Below are positions 25,485 through 34,079 of a stretch of DNA of 64,000 nucleotides, one piece after another. The stretch comes from Nocardia vinacea NBRC 16497. Lineage in GTDB: Bacteria; Actinomycetota; Actinomycetes; Mycobacteriales; Mycobacteriaceae. The notes below the pieces were generated by a model. That model was not told the origin of the DNA, ran no database searches, and worked only from the letters and a program-made list of their open reading frames with translations. The stretch covers positions 1 to 64,000 of the forward strand of contig NZ_BAGN01000101.1 of the NCBI RefSeq assembly GCF_000308835.1. Direction: 5' to 3'. The stretch's first letter is position 1. Each line of letters starts with the position of its first letter. The position numbers and the translations under genes were made by a program.

Positions 25485-26024
25485 ATGCCCGAAGAAGCGC
25501 ATTCCACACCAGTGGTGCGTGTCGGAGCGGCCGCGGGGTCCGATGGTGTTACCGCAACCGTCGGGGGAACCGATGCCGACCTGCTCTCGCTCGCGTCGCA
25601 GCTGTGTTTTGCTCTGTACTCCACATCCCGATCGATGACTGCGGCATACCGGCCGTTTCTCGAGGGGATGGGTGTTACCTATCCGCAGTATCTGGCCCTG
25701 CTGGCGTTGTGGGGGCGGCCCGCGATGACCATGAAGGAACTCGGCGAACAGCTGCAGCTGGACTACGGCACGGTCTCACCGCTCATCCAGCGACTCCAGG
25801 CACATGGTTTGGTCGAGAGCGTCCGGAGTGCCAACGACCGCCGTGCCGTCGAACTGCGCGCCACCGATGCCGGACGCGCACTGCAACCGCAGGCCCGGCA
25901 GATGATCGAGGCGGTCATGGCGGAGGTCGGCTATCCGATCGAGCATCTCATCCGGCTGCGCGACCAGGTCAACGCGCTCGGCGCCCGCCTCGACGCCGCC
26001 GTTGCCGAGCGATCCGGCCGGTAA
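25485..26024 (+). CDS. MarR family regulator, OhrR type
   Basis: A 179-residue protein. The block LASQLCFALYSTSRSMTAAY followed by GVTYPQYLALLALW is diagnostic of OhrR/MgrA-type MarR proteins. The cysteine in QLC is the peroxide-sensing residue in OhrR, with Tyr partners present. HTH LGEQLQLDYGTVSPLIQRL and wing SANDRRAVELRAT. An N-terminal 35-residue extension is low complexity. No ohr peroxiredoxin gene is visible nearby, so its regulon is elsewhere or was lost in the decayed DNA that starts at its stop codon. Its last codons coincide with the edge of a 200-bp duplicated segment. Confidence 0.85.
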   Translation: MPEEAHSTPVVRVGAAAGSDGVTATVGGTDADLLSLASQLCFALYSTSRSMTAAYRPFLEGMGVTYPQYLALLALWGRPAMTMKELGEQLQLDYGTVSPLIQRLQAHGLVESVRSANDRRAVELRATDAGRALQPQARQMIEAVMAEVGYPIEHLIRLRDQVNALGARLDAAVAERSGR

Positions 26025-26212
26025 TCACCGTCCGCCCTGAGTCGCGCGCCGAGTTGAGGCGTCGAGTGACTCGGGCGTGCCGATCGACCACGCGGTTCGG
26101 TGAACCAAGGGAGCCAGCGTTCGGTGCGCCGCCAGACGTATTCGCAATCGACCTCGGAATGCGGTTTCTGATACACGACCGCGCAACGCACCTCGGCGAC
26201 ATGATCGATGAG
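26011..26212 (-). repeat. Duplicated 3' fragment of phosphoribosyltransferase gene (copy A)
   Basis: About 200 bases closely matching 28160-28376 (copy B), roughly 85-90 % identical by eye with several small indels. It encodes RCAVVYQKPHSEVDCEYVWR, the end of the intact phosphoribosyltransferase, but lacks the PRPP-binding part. It begins at the stop codon region of the OhrR-like gene and ends abruptly at about 26212, where unrelated epimerase sequence follows. Confidence 0.8.
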
Positions 26213-26370
26213 TCGTGATATCACCGACTACGAGCCGGAATTCGGGGCAGGCGAGGAGATCGGACAGATTCTCCCGATGTCCGGTGCTCGGGTTGTCGAT
26301 CGCGGTGACCCGGTCGCCGCGTGCGATCAGTGCCCGGCACAGGTGGGAGCCGATGACCTGTCGAACTGGC
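26213..26370 (-). pseudogene. NDP-sugar epimerase/dehydratase fragment
   Basis: The minus strand encodes GSHLCRALIARGDRVTAIDN, then PSTGHRENLSDLLACPEFRL and VVGDIT. This is residues about 10-60 of an extended SDR sugar-nucleotide epimerase or decarboxylase, the first Rossmann unit. No start, glycine motif or catalytic Tyr-Lys remains. It is joined directly to phosphoribosyltransferase sequence on one side and transposase sequence on the other. Confidence 0.65.
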
Positions 26371-26740
26371 GGACAGCCAGGGGAATTCGATGCAGCGCAT
26401 TGTTCGCTCCACGATGACTACCACGCGAAAGTCGGTGCCGGCGTGGTCTTTCCGGAGTAAGCCGGGACTGGAGCGGCGCCGCGCAACGCCGCAAACGAGC
26501 TCTCCTCGCGTAGCCGCTCCGGGTTGTCACCGGCGGTGACGAGCAACTGGGCGGCAGTGTCCATGCCGACACCGTGGGCTGCAGGCAGCGTTGGACACAA
26601 ACAGCGGTGAGCTCATCGAGATCGGTGGTCAGGGTTGCGACTTGGTAATCGCGGAAGGCGATACGTTCGGCGAGTGCCTTTGCGGCAGTGAGTATTCCGG
26701 CGATCCTCGGTTCGGCATATGCCCCAGGGCCAGAGGCGTG
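26371..26740 (-). mobile_element. IS110-family transposase remnant
   Basis: Fragments in successive frames read KALAERIAFRDYQVATLTTD, then GMDTAAQLLVTAGDNPERLR and EESSFAALRGAAPVPAYSGK, then RGANNALHRIPL. This is the order of the C-terminal transposase_20 domain of IS110 elements. At least three frameshifts and no DEDD N-terminal domain, so it is inactive. No terminal repeats are expected for this family. Confidence 0.75.
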
Positions 26741-27044
26741 CAAGCGCAGATCAGCTCCTTGGTGGTGTATCCGCGGACGGCTCCCCACCTCGGCCGGTGC
26801 CGTCCCGCTCAGCGGAATCCCGGACTCGGTCCGGCACCGTCGGCCACACACTCGACGCGCACAATCCGATCCCCATGACCGGTCGCTCCGCTGCCGATCG
26901 GATCGGGCCTCGTCTTTGCTGGCCGCACGCGACCTCGCCGGTGCCGCACCAACCGATTAGGAGTGGACATGATTCGAGTAGCCACACCCGCCGACGGGTT
27001 CGACCCGCACGCCGGATACTGAGAAGGCCAGGGAATTCAGGTTT
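26741..27044. other. Unassigned stretch in decayed region
   Basis: No gene supported. A 17-codon frame from an ATG near 26969 is too short to credit. Probably mosaic or degraded DNA between the IS110 relic and the esterase relic. Confidence 0.35.
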
Positions 27045-27611
27045 TCGGCGTAAGTGGACGGTGGCTGTGCGCTGCTGCGGTAGCGCTCTCGGTCTCGATG
27101 GCGGGGGCGGGGGGTGCGGAGGCGGATTCCGCTCCCGAGGGGAAAGCGCTTGTGGTGCTGGGTGATTCGTTCTCCGCGAACGCCTGGACTCGACCGACCC
27201 TGACAACAGTTGCCTACGTCATGGGAGCACGGCCTGGCCTGCGCAACTGGGCAGATTGATCGGCGTGTACGGGACCGATGAGATGGTCGATGTGTCCTGT
27301 CCGGGCGCGTCGATCGACACTGGGCCTGGGTGGACAGTGGGCATGCAGGCCGCGAAGGCGGACAAGTCGGGCGCGTTCGGACCGCGGACCGAATTGGTGA
27401 CCTTGCAGTTCGGGCTCAATGATCACTGGGGCCGATCCCAACAAACCCTGTGGAAATCGCTGCAGAACTGCGTGTTCAACCTCGTCGACGGTTGCGGGCC
27501 GGAGGCCGTGGAGCAGGGCCGTATGCCCGACTACAACGCAGTGACCGGGGAATTGTTCGCCGATTGCCTGCGCAATGCGGTGACCTACATCCGCTACTAC
27601 GCGCCGGTGAA
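27045..27611 (+). pseudogene. Secreted SGNH/GDSL esterase, frameshifted and truncated
   Basis: A signal-peptide-like start (WLCAAAVALSVSMAGAGGAE) leads to the GDS block VVLGDSFSANAW. A one-base loss near 27183 shifts the frame, and the sequence continues as WPAQLGRLIGVYGTDEMVDV, with the block III motif GLNDHW at about 27415-27430, then DCLRNAVTYIRYYAP. The C-terminal catalytic Asp-His block is missing; at about 27610 the frame runs into acyltransferase sequence. Confidence 0.7.
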
Positions 27612-27959
27612 CTACAAGATGTCGGTGCTGTTGCTCGCGCCGATGACAGCGGTGGTGGCCACCCTCGCCGCACGGGATCGCACGGAATTCGCGGTCTCAA
27701 CGCCCATCCGCGCATGGTATGGCTGGGCAACGTCTCCTACGCCTTCTACCTGATCCAATTCCCGGTAATGGTGCTGATCACCCGAAATCTCATCGGCGGC
27801 AAACAGTTCGGCATCCTCGGCTGGACCGGATTCGCAATACTGAGCCTGATCGTCTCGACCACCACCGCCGCAGTGCTCTACCACTGGATGGATCTGCCCA
27901 TCATGCGCCGCTTCGCTCGCGCGAGACGAACCACCGAACCGCAGCCGCCACCGGCCTGA
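27612..27959 (+). pseudogene. Acyltransferase-3 (OafA/YrhL-type) C-terminal fragment
   Basis: Transmembrane segments VLLLAPMTAVVATLAARD and, after a frame change near 27700, MVWLGNVSYAFYLIQFPVMV, then GFAILSLIVSTTTAAVLYHW and a basic tail. This is the last three helices of membrane-bound O-acyltransferases. The N-terminal catalytic His and earlier helices are absent. It is fused in frame to the truncated esterase, and the order is the reverse of natural AT3-SGNH proteins. Confidence 0.7.
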
Positions 27960-28159
27960 ACCGCCGCGCCCGAATGGCTCCGCCTCCGGGTTCGTCATCC
28001 TGTTGTACTCGCCGCATACCCACAAGGTCCTCGACGTCAGGAAGCGATGATGACGGCGATGGCACGGCTGCCACGGACCCTCCGCCGAACACTGACCGGG
28101 GGCCAGGAAATGGCCAACCATATCCGGATCGCCGAAGTGACCGATCTCGACATCTACTT

Positions 28160-28376
28160 CTGTGATCCGGCCCGTAATCACCGTCCGCCTGAGCAAGGCG
28201 CCGAGTCGCGCGGTTCAGGCGTCGAGTACTCGGGCCTGCCGATCGACCACCGGCGGTTCGGTGGACCAGGGGAAGTTGATCCAGCGGTCGGTGCGCCGCC
28301 AGACGTATTCGCAATCGACCTCGGAATGCGGTTTCTGGTAAACGACCGCGCAGCGCACCTCGGCGACATGGTCGAT
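28160..28376 (-). repeat. Parental copy B of duplicated segment
   Basis: Covers the 3' end of the intact phosphoribosyltransferase gene plus about 50 bases downstream. The downstream flank (GTAATCACCGTCCGCC, 28171) is also present in copy A, so the duplication was of DNA rather than of the coding part alone. Confidence 0.8.
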
Positions 28377-28709
28377 GCAGAAGTCGCGGACGAGTTTGAG
28401 GGTGGCGCCGGTATCGGCCACATCGTCGGCGATCAGGACCGTCGCACCGGCCAGATCGACCGCCTGCGGGACCGGCGGCAGCATGACCGGGAGATCGAGG
28501 CGCTGGTCGATACCGGTGTAGAACTCGACATTCATCACGTGCAGGTTCTTCACGTCCAGTGCGTAACCGAGCGCCCCGGCGACGAATAGGCCACCGCGCG
28601 CGATCGAGAGGATCAGATCCGGTTCGAACCCGTCTTTGGCGATTTCGGTGGCGAGCTCGCGGCTCGCCGTACCGAATAGTTCCCAGGTCAGCACTTCCCG
28701 ATCCGCCAT
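28215..28709 (-). CDS. Phosphoribosyltransferase
   Basis: A 164-residue type I PRTase with the 13-residue PRPP motif VLIADDVADTGATL at about 90-103 and an upstream ILSIARGGLFVAGALGYAL loop. It probably salvages a purine such as xanthine or hypoxanthine, as in Gpt-like proteins of actinobacteria; the nucleobase cannot be read from sequence. ATG 28709 follows GGAGG; a longer in-frame start lacks one. It is divergent from the epimerase-family gene. A duplicate of its 3' end lies 2.1 kb away. Confidence 0.85.
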   Translation of the reverse strand: MADREVLTWELFGTASRELATEIAKDGFEPDLILSIARGGLFVAGALGYALDVKNLHVMNVEFYTGIDQRLDLPVMLPPVPQAVDLAGATVLIADDVADTGATLKLVRDFCIDHVAEVRCAVVYQKPHSEVDCEYVWRRTDRWINFPWSTEPPVVDRQARVLDA

Positions 28710-28806
28710 GGATCCTCCATCTCCCTCGATGCCGCTGGGCAAGAGCATACGACCAGCAACGCCTCGGCGTTCCCCACTTTCGGTCCGGGGAATTAGGGTG
28801 GGTCGG

Positions 28807-29391
28807 GTGCGGATCTATCTGGCCGGCGCGACCGGCGTCATCGGAACGCGGTTATTACCCCTGCTGATCGAGGCCGGACACGAGGTTGCCGGGATGACCC
28901 GGTCTGCCGCCAAGGCCGATCAGGTGCGTGCCGTCGGTGCGGAACCGGTGGTCTGCGATGTGTACGACCTCGACGCGCTCACCGCCGCGGTCGTAGCCTT
29001 CCGGCCCGATCTGTTGATGCATCAGCTCACCGATCTCCCCGACGATGCCGCGCTGCTCCCGGAACTCGCCGGTGCGAATGCGCGCATCCGTTCCGAGGGC
29101 ACTCGCAACCTGATCGCCGCCGCGCAGGCGGCGGGCTCGAAACGCTTTGTCGCCCAGAGCATTGCGTGGGAGCCGCCGGCCGGTCGCGGTGCCGTCATCC
29201 AGGAACATGAGGCTGCGGTACTCGATATCGGCGGTGTGGTCGTCAAGTACGGCCAATTCTATGGCCCGGGTACGTACTACGAATCCGAGCTGCCCGATCA
29301 TCCGCGCGTGCACGTGGATGATGCTGCCGCGCGGACGGTTTCGCTGGTTGATGCGCCCAGTGGCGTGGTGGTTATCGCGGATCCAGCCTGA
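28807..29391 (+). CDS. NAD(P)-dependent epimerase/oxidoreductase, short
   Basis: A 194-residue atypical SDR with an N-terminal IYLAGATGVIGTRLLPLLIE dinucleotide fold. It lacks most of the C-terminal substrate domain of UDP-sugar epimerases and has a short QSIAWEPPAG region and GQFYGPGTYY. About 100 residues shorter than typical family members (about 290), so it may be a minimal or C-terminally truncated form. GTG 28807 is assigned by the start of the fold; the Shine-Dalgarno is weak. Confidence 0.75.
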   Translation: MRIYLAGATGVIGTRLLPLLIEAGHEVAGMTRSAAKADQVRAVGAEPVVCDVYDLDALTAAVVAFRPDLLMHQLTDLPDDAALLPELAGANARIRSEGTRNLIAAAQAAGSKRFVAQSIAWEPPAGRGAVIQEHEAAVLDIGGVVVKYGQFYGPGTYYESELPDHPRVHVDDAAARTVSLVDAPSGVVVIADPA

Positions 29392-29498
29392 TCCTCGGCG
29401 CGACTGGCTGCTCCGGGTCGTGGCCGTGCCGGTCGGTTTGGAATACCGTGGCGGGGGTGATCGCCCGGATCCGCTCACATCCGCCGAAGGAGACCCGC

Positions 29499-29864
29499 TT
29501 GCGCAACACGCTGCTTGTCACATCCGTACTCGGTGCCGCACTGGTGGCGATGCTGCCTGCTGGCGCGGCCGATGCTCAGGGACCCAGCGACGGTTCGCTG
29601 AAGGTGCAGGCGACCACCGGCACCGATCAACTGCCGGTGACAGGTGTCGGAGTCGGCATCACCACGTGCGCCGCCGGTCCGGTGCTGGCCACGTTGACGA
29701 CCGGCGGCGATGGAACCGTGACGCAGACCTTCCCGGACGGCTGCTACCAAGCACAGGTCACCTCCGTGCCATCCGGCTGCGAGCTGGCGAGCATCGCCTA
29801 CGTTCAGATCAACGTGGCACCCGGCACGACACCCGTCGCTGCTTTCCAATTCCGCTGCGCATAA
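29499..29864 (+). CDS. Secreted small protein, Cna-B/SpaA-like fold
   Basis: A 121-residue exported protein. The signal peptide (NTLLVTSVLGAALVAMLPAG) has a probable cleavage after AADA. The mature chain is beta-rich with a GSLKVQATTG...LPVTGVGV pattern and four cysteines, suggesting one prealbumin-like domain with two disulfides. TTG 29499 follows AAGGAGA (29488). Function unknown. Confidence 0.7.
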   Translation: MRNTLLVTSVLGAALVAMLPAGAADAQGPSDGSLKVQATTGTDQLPVTGVGVGITTCAAGPVLATLTTGGDGTVTQTFPDGCYQAQVTSVPSGCELASIAYVQINVAPGTTPVAAFQFRCA

Positions 29865-30104
29865 ACGGATTTCGATCCAGGGCCCGGAGCGCGGCCGTGA
29901 TGGCATCGTCATATTGCGTGGTGTTCTCCTGGCCGGCAGCTCCGTAGTTTGCCTCCAGCAGTGGAGATCTCACGAGCAGCAACAGGTCCTGGCGGCCGTG
30001 GCAGGTGCCGAATTCTTGATCGGCGACCCAGGCCGCTATCGGGAGGTGTCGCTATTCGCACGGCCGCGCGGCCGGTCTCCGGAGGGTGAGTAGGCTTCCC
30101 GCTC

Positions 30105-30632
30105 GTGAGGTCTGGTCCGGTGGTGGTGACTGCGTTGGCCGTGCTCGTGTTGGCCATGTGTGCGGGTGATGTGAGACCGACCTCGGCGAGAGAGGAAAAC
30201 TTGTTGCTGCTGCCGGACGACGAATCCTTGTTCATCAGAACCGATTTCGCCGACGATGCCGGGTGGGCCGAAACTCTGGACGCGGCTCTGCAGCCGTGGG
30301 ATCTCGGTGACGGGATACTCGCGTACGCGGGCATCACGCCGGTCGATGACCGTCGCTTCGAAGGTCTGACGGTGGAGAAGTTGGAGAGCCTGCTGCCCGC
30401 GCCACCGCCCTACTATCTGTTCCTGGTGGACAAGCGAACCATCACCGATCCCGAACATCCGATTCTCGTTGTGGATACGAGCCGGGGGAACGAAGACGTG
30501 GTCGGCTTTCAGACCTTCCGCGTGGTGCCGAGCGAAATGCCCGCCGTAGAGAACAATCTGTCGCTGTCGAACATGGACTTCGAGGACTTCTCCGACAGTG
30601 TCGACGCGGATGGGGTGTTCCGCGGCTTCTGA
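30105..30632 (+). CDS. DUF6924-domain protein with hydrophobic N-terminal extension
   Basis: A 175-residue protein. The domain runs from LLPDDESLFIRTDFADDAGW to a conserved end, FRVVPSEMPAVENNLSLSNM then DFEDF and DADGVFRGF. The first 27 residues are hydrophobic (VVVTALAVLVLAMCAGD), like a signal peptide or lipobox, which is unusual because DUF6924 proteins are normally cytosolic. The upstream GTG has only a distant Shine-Dalgarno. The extension may be genuine export or a mis-set start. Function unknown. Confidence 0.65.
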   Translation: MRSGPVVVTALAVLVLAMCAGDVRPTSAREENLLLLPDDESLFIRTDFADDAGWAETLDAALQPWDLGDGILAYAGITPVDDRRFEGLTVEKLESLLPAPPPYYLFLVDKRTITDPEHPILVVDTSRGNEDVVGFQTFRVVPSEMPAVENNLSLSNMDFEDFSDSVDADGVFRGF

Positions 30633-30648
30633 TGCGGGAAATGTGCGG

Positions 30649-33336
30649 CTACGACCATGGGTGCACGCTGTCCAACGCGCGGCGCGCATACGCACGCACG
30701 TCCGCATCGGTGTCATCGATCGCCAGCTTCAGTGCATCGTGCGCCGCCCCGCTGTGCGGCCAGGTGGCCAGCGCCAGTACCGCCGCCTTGCGCACATCGA
30801 GGTGCGGATCGTGCAGGGCTTCGGAAAGCGGGTTGACGCCGAAATCGGGGTCCGCGCCCGCGAGACCCCGCGCGGCACCCACCCGGACCTGCCAGGCAGA
30901 CTGTGCGAGCGCGCCGACAAGTAGCGCTGTGTCATCTTGTGCGACACCGAGATTCGCGAAGGCGGCCAAGGCAGCGGCACGCACGAGCGGGTCCGGATCC
31001 TCGGCAAGGGCGCGCGCGGTTTCGGTGCCCTGCCCGCCGATCGCAGACAACCCGTGCGCGACTGCAATGCGCACCTCCCGGTTCTCATCGGTCGCCGCCG
31101 ACGAGACCGCCTGCCAGTCGTCGAGCGACACCAGAGCCCGCACCGCCTCGATGCGCACCCGATGATCCGAATCGGTCAGTGCCACAACGAATTGCGCCGC
31201 TGTTCCGGCTCGCAGCGCGCGCAGCAGATCCACGACGGTCGCTCGGACGACCGGGTCGGGGGAGTCGAGTCGATCGGCGAGGCCGGTCGAATCGGGAAGC
31301 ACCTCCACGAGTTCGCGCAGACTCGCCGCGGCCGCCGCGCGAACGGATGCCGCGTCATCGTCGAGCGCGTCGATCAATACCGATGTGAATCCCTCGGGGG
31401 TGTTCTCGGTCAGCACCGACAGCGCCGCTACTCGAACACCGGCATCGGCATCGGACAGATAGGTCGAAAGGTCCTGCACTGTAGGCGAATCCAGGGCCAG
31501 CAGGCTGACCAGTCGTGGTGACGGCGGTGTCGTCGAGGTGCGGACGGTGCGTGGTGCATCGGCGGGTGCGCGCCCACCGATGAGTTCCGGCTGCGCCACC
31601 GGGACCACCGTGGTGTCGGTCGACGGCAGGTCATCGAGACCGGGCACCGGTACCAGATACGGCGCCACCGGCCGCTTCAGGAATTCCATCGCGCCGTCGG
31701 AGTTCTTGCGCAGGTTCAGGTGATAGCGCCACTCGTTGTCGTCGCGCTGCGGCAGATCGGCACGTTCGTGATAGAGCCCCCACCGTGATTCGGTGCGGGT
31801 CAGTGAACTGCGCGCCGCCATTTCGGCGCAGTCGCGGATGAAGGAGACCTCGACCGCGCGCATGAGCTCATGAGGTGTGCGGGCACCGATTTCGGCGATT
31901 TCGCCGCGCATCCGCTCGAAGGTCTCGACCGCGATCGACAGTTTCGCGGCCGTCTTCGGCGGCGCGACATAGTCGTTCACGAATCGGCGCAGCTTGTACT
32001 CGACCTGGGGCTGCGGCGGGCCGTCCGGCTGCTGCAGCGGCCGGTAGATCAGGTCGTGTGCCGCCGCCAGCTGCTCTTCCGGAAGTTCAACGGGCGCAGC
32101 GACTTCGGACAGTGTGGATGCTGCATGGCCACCAGCCAGATCACCGAAGACGAACGCGCCGATCATGTAGTTGTGCGGCACGCACGCCAGATCCCCCGCC
32201 GCGTAGAGCCCGGGAACGGTAGTGCGGGCATGTTCGTCGACCCATACGCCGGATGCGGAATGTCCACCGCACAAACCGATTTCGGAGATATGCATCTCGA
32301 TATCGTGGGTTCGATAGTCATGGCCGCGGTTGGCGTGGAAGGTGCCGCGGGTCGGGCGTTCGGTGGTGTGCAGAATGCCTTCGAGCGTCGTCAGGGTCTC
32401 GTCGGGCAGATGTGACACCTTGAGATAGATGGGCCCGCGAGCGGATTCGATCTCGCGCTTGACCTCCGACATCATCTGTCCGGACCAGTAATCGGAGTCG
32501 ACGAAGCGTTCGCCCTTCGCGTTCACCTGGTACCCGCCGAACGGATTGGCCACATAGGCGCAGGCCGGACCGTTGTAATCCTTGATGAGCGGATTGATCT
32601 GGAAGCATTCGATACCGCTGAGCTCCGCGCCGGCGTGATAGGCCATCGAATATCCGTCGCCCGCATTGGTCGGATTCTCGTAAGTGCCATACAGGTAACC
32701 CGACGCGGGCAGCCCCAATCGACCGGACGGACCGGTCGCCAGGATCACCGCCTTGGCGCCCACCGCCACGAATTCACCGGTGCGCGTGTTCAATGCGGCG
32801 GCACCCACTGCGCGACCCGCATCGGTGAGCACCCGCACCGGCATGAGCCGGTTCTCGATGCGGATCTTCTCGCGCATCTTGCGTTGGCGCAGTACGCGAT
32901 ACAGCGCCTTCTTGACATCCTTGCCCTCGGGCATGGGCAGCACATACGACCCGGACCGGTGCACCCGGCGCACCGCGTACTCGCCGTACTCGTCCTTCTC
33001 GAACTTCACTCCGTACCGTTCGAGTCGCTGCACCATGGCGAAGCCGCGGGTGGCGGTCTGATATACGGTGCGCTGGTTGACGATTCCGTCATTGGCCCGG
33101 GTGATTTCGGCGACGTAGTCCTCGGGTTCGGCCTTGCCGGGAATCACCGCATTGTTGACCCCGTCCATGCCCATGGCCAAGGCACCGGAGTGCCGCACAT
33201 GCGCCTTCTCCAGCAGCAACACATCGGCGCCTGCTTCGGCGGCGGTCAGTGCGGCCATGGTCCCCGCGGTGCCGCCACCGATGACGAGCACATCGCAGTC
33301 GAGCCGGATCCGATCGGATAGCTCGGGAATATTCAC
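30649..33336 (-). CDS. AprA/fumarate-reductase-like flavoprotein with C-terminal HEAT repeats
   Basis: An 895-residue protein, last gene of a six-gene operon. Residues about 14-600 form a FAD oxidoreductase of the fumarate reductase/adenylylsulfate reductase alpha type, with VLVIGGGTAGTMAALTAAEA (FAD-binding), a SGALAMGMDGVNN loop and VPGLYAAGDLACVPHNYMIG. Residues about 640-890 are some eight HEAT repeats (each V.......D....VR.AA...L) absent from AprA. GTG 33336 overlaps the ATPase stop by GTGA. A two-cluster ferredoxin encoded at 36407 is the obvious electron partner, as AprB is to AprA. Substrate unknown; the ABC importer suggests an organosulfur or similar anion. Confidence 0.85.
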   Translation of the reverse strand: MNIPELSDRIRLDCDVLVIGGGTAGTMAALTAAEAGADVLLLEKAHVRHSGALAMGMDGVNNAVIPGKAEPEDYVAEITRANDGIVNQRTVYQTATRGFAMVQRLERYGVKFEKDEYGEYAVRRVHRSGSYVLPMPEGKDVKKALYRVLRQRKMREKIRIENRLMPVRVLTDAGRAVGAAALNTRTGEFVAVGAKAVILATGPSGRLGLPASGYLYGTYENPTNAGDGYSMAYHAGAELSGIECFQINPLIKDYNGPACAYVANPFGGYQVNAKGERFVDSDYWSGQMMSEVKREIESARGPIYLKVSHLPDETLTTLEGILHTTERPTRGTFHANRGHDYRTHDIEMHISEIGLCGGHSASGVWVDEHARTTVPGLYAAGDLACVPHNYMIGAFVFGDLAGGHAASTLSEVAAPVELPEEQLAAAHDLIYRPLQQPDGPPQPQVEYKLRRFVNDYVAPPKTAAKLSIAVETFERMRGEIAEIGARTPHELMRAVEVSFIRDCAEMAARSSLTRTESRWGLYHERADLPQRDDNEWRYHLNLRKNSDGAMEFLKRPVAPYLVPVPGLDDLPSTDTTVVPVAQPELIGGRAPADAPRTVRTSTTPPSPRLVSLLALDSPTVQDLSTYLSDADAGVRVAALSVLTENTPEGFTSVLIDALDDDAASVRAAAAASLRELVEVLPDSTGLADRLDSPDPVVRATVVDLLRALRAGTAAQFVVALTDSDHRVRIEAVRALVSLDDWQAVSSAATDENREVRIAVAHGLSAIGGQGTETARALAEDPDPLVRAAALAAFANLGVAQDDTALLVGALAQSAWQVRVGAARGLAGADPDFGVNPLSEALHDPHLDVRKAAVLALATWPHSGAAHDALKLAIDDTDADVRAYARRALDSVHPWS

Positions 33337-34079
33337 AACTTCTCCAGGATTTCGGCCTTCACCGACCGGCGATCCGCCGGTGTGCGGGGCTCGGGCACAT
33401 CGACCAGGGTGTGCAGCACGCCGCCGCCGAGTACCGCGATGCGGTCGCCGAGCAGTAGCGCCTCGTCCAGGTCATGGGTGACGAATACGACGGTGGTGGG
33501 GTGGGCGCGCCAGGTGTCGATCAGCAAGCGCTGCATGGTTGTTCGAGTCTGGGTGTCGAGTGCTCCGAACGGTTCGTCCATCAGCACCGCGCGCGGCGAT
33601 CCGGCGAGACTGCGCGCCAACTGGACGCGCTGCCGCATGCCGCCGGAGAGATCGCGCGGGAGATAATCGGCGTAGCCGGTGAGTCCGACCTCCTCCACCC
33701 AATGCCGGGCGCTCGCCTTGCGTTCGGCGCGCGGCACCTTGCGCAATTGCAGTGCGAGCTCGATGTTCTGGCGCACGTTGCGCCACGGCAGCAGTGCATC
33801 GTCCTGGAAGACCAGGGCGCGGTCGGCGGATGGTCCGGTCACCGCTATGCCGTCGGCGCGGATCACGCCCTGGTCCGGCTTGCGTAGTCCGGCGATCGCC
33901 CGCAGCAGCGTCGACTTGCCGCAGCCGGATTTGCCGACCACGACCAGGATTTCGCCGGGCGTGATAGCTAGCTCCAGGTTCTCGAGCACCGTTTTGCCGC
34001 CGTAGGCGATGCGAATTCCGTCCAGGCTCAACCGCATTCCGGTTGTGGTCGGGGTGGCGGGTGCGGTTGTCGTGGTCAT
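33333..34079 (-). CDS. ABC importer ATPase (SsuB/TauB-like)
   Basis: A 248-residue ATPase with Walker A GKSGCGKST, Q-loop LVFQDDALLPWRNVRQNIEL, signature LSGGMRQRVQLARSLA, Walker B VLMDEPFGALD and H-loop VTHDLDEAL. The pattern matches nitrate/sulfonate/taurine importers. Starts at ATG 34079 overlapping the permease stop (ATGA). Confidence 0.92.
   Translation of the reverse strand: MTTTTAPATPTTTGMRLSLDGIRIAYGGKTVLENLELAITPGEILVVVGKSGCGKSTLLRAIAGLRKPDQGVIRADGIAVTGPSADRALVFQDDALLPWRNVRQNIELALQLRKVPRAERKASARHWVEEVGLTGYADYLPRDLSGGMRQRVQLARSLAGSPRAVLMDEPFGALDTQTRTTMQRLLIDTWRAHPTTVVFVTHDLDEALLLGDRIAVLGGGVLHTLVDVPEPRTPADRRSVKAEILEKL

Noticed and set aside
26969..27022. 17-codon frame MIRVATPADGFDPHAGY
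   Set aside because: Too short, no Shine-Dalgarno, lies in decayed DNA.
28041..28160. Minus-strand reading with ITGRITEVDVEIGHFGDPDM beside the duplicated segment
   Set aside because: It looks protein-like for one short stretch but has no start or matching family; kept out of the annotation.
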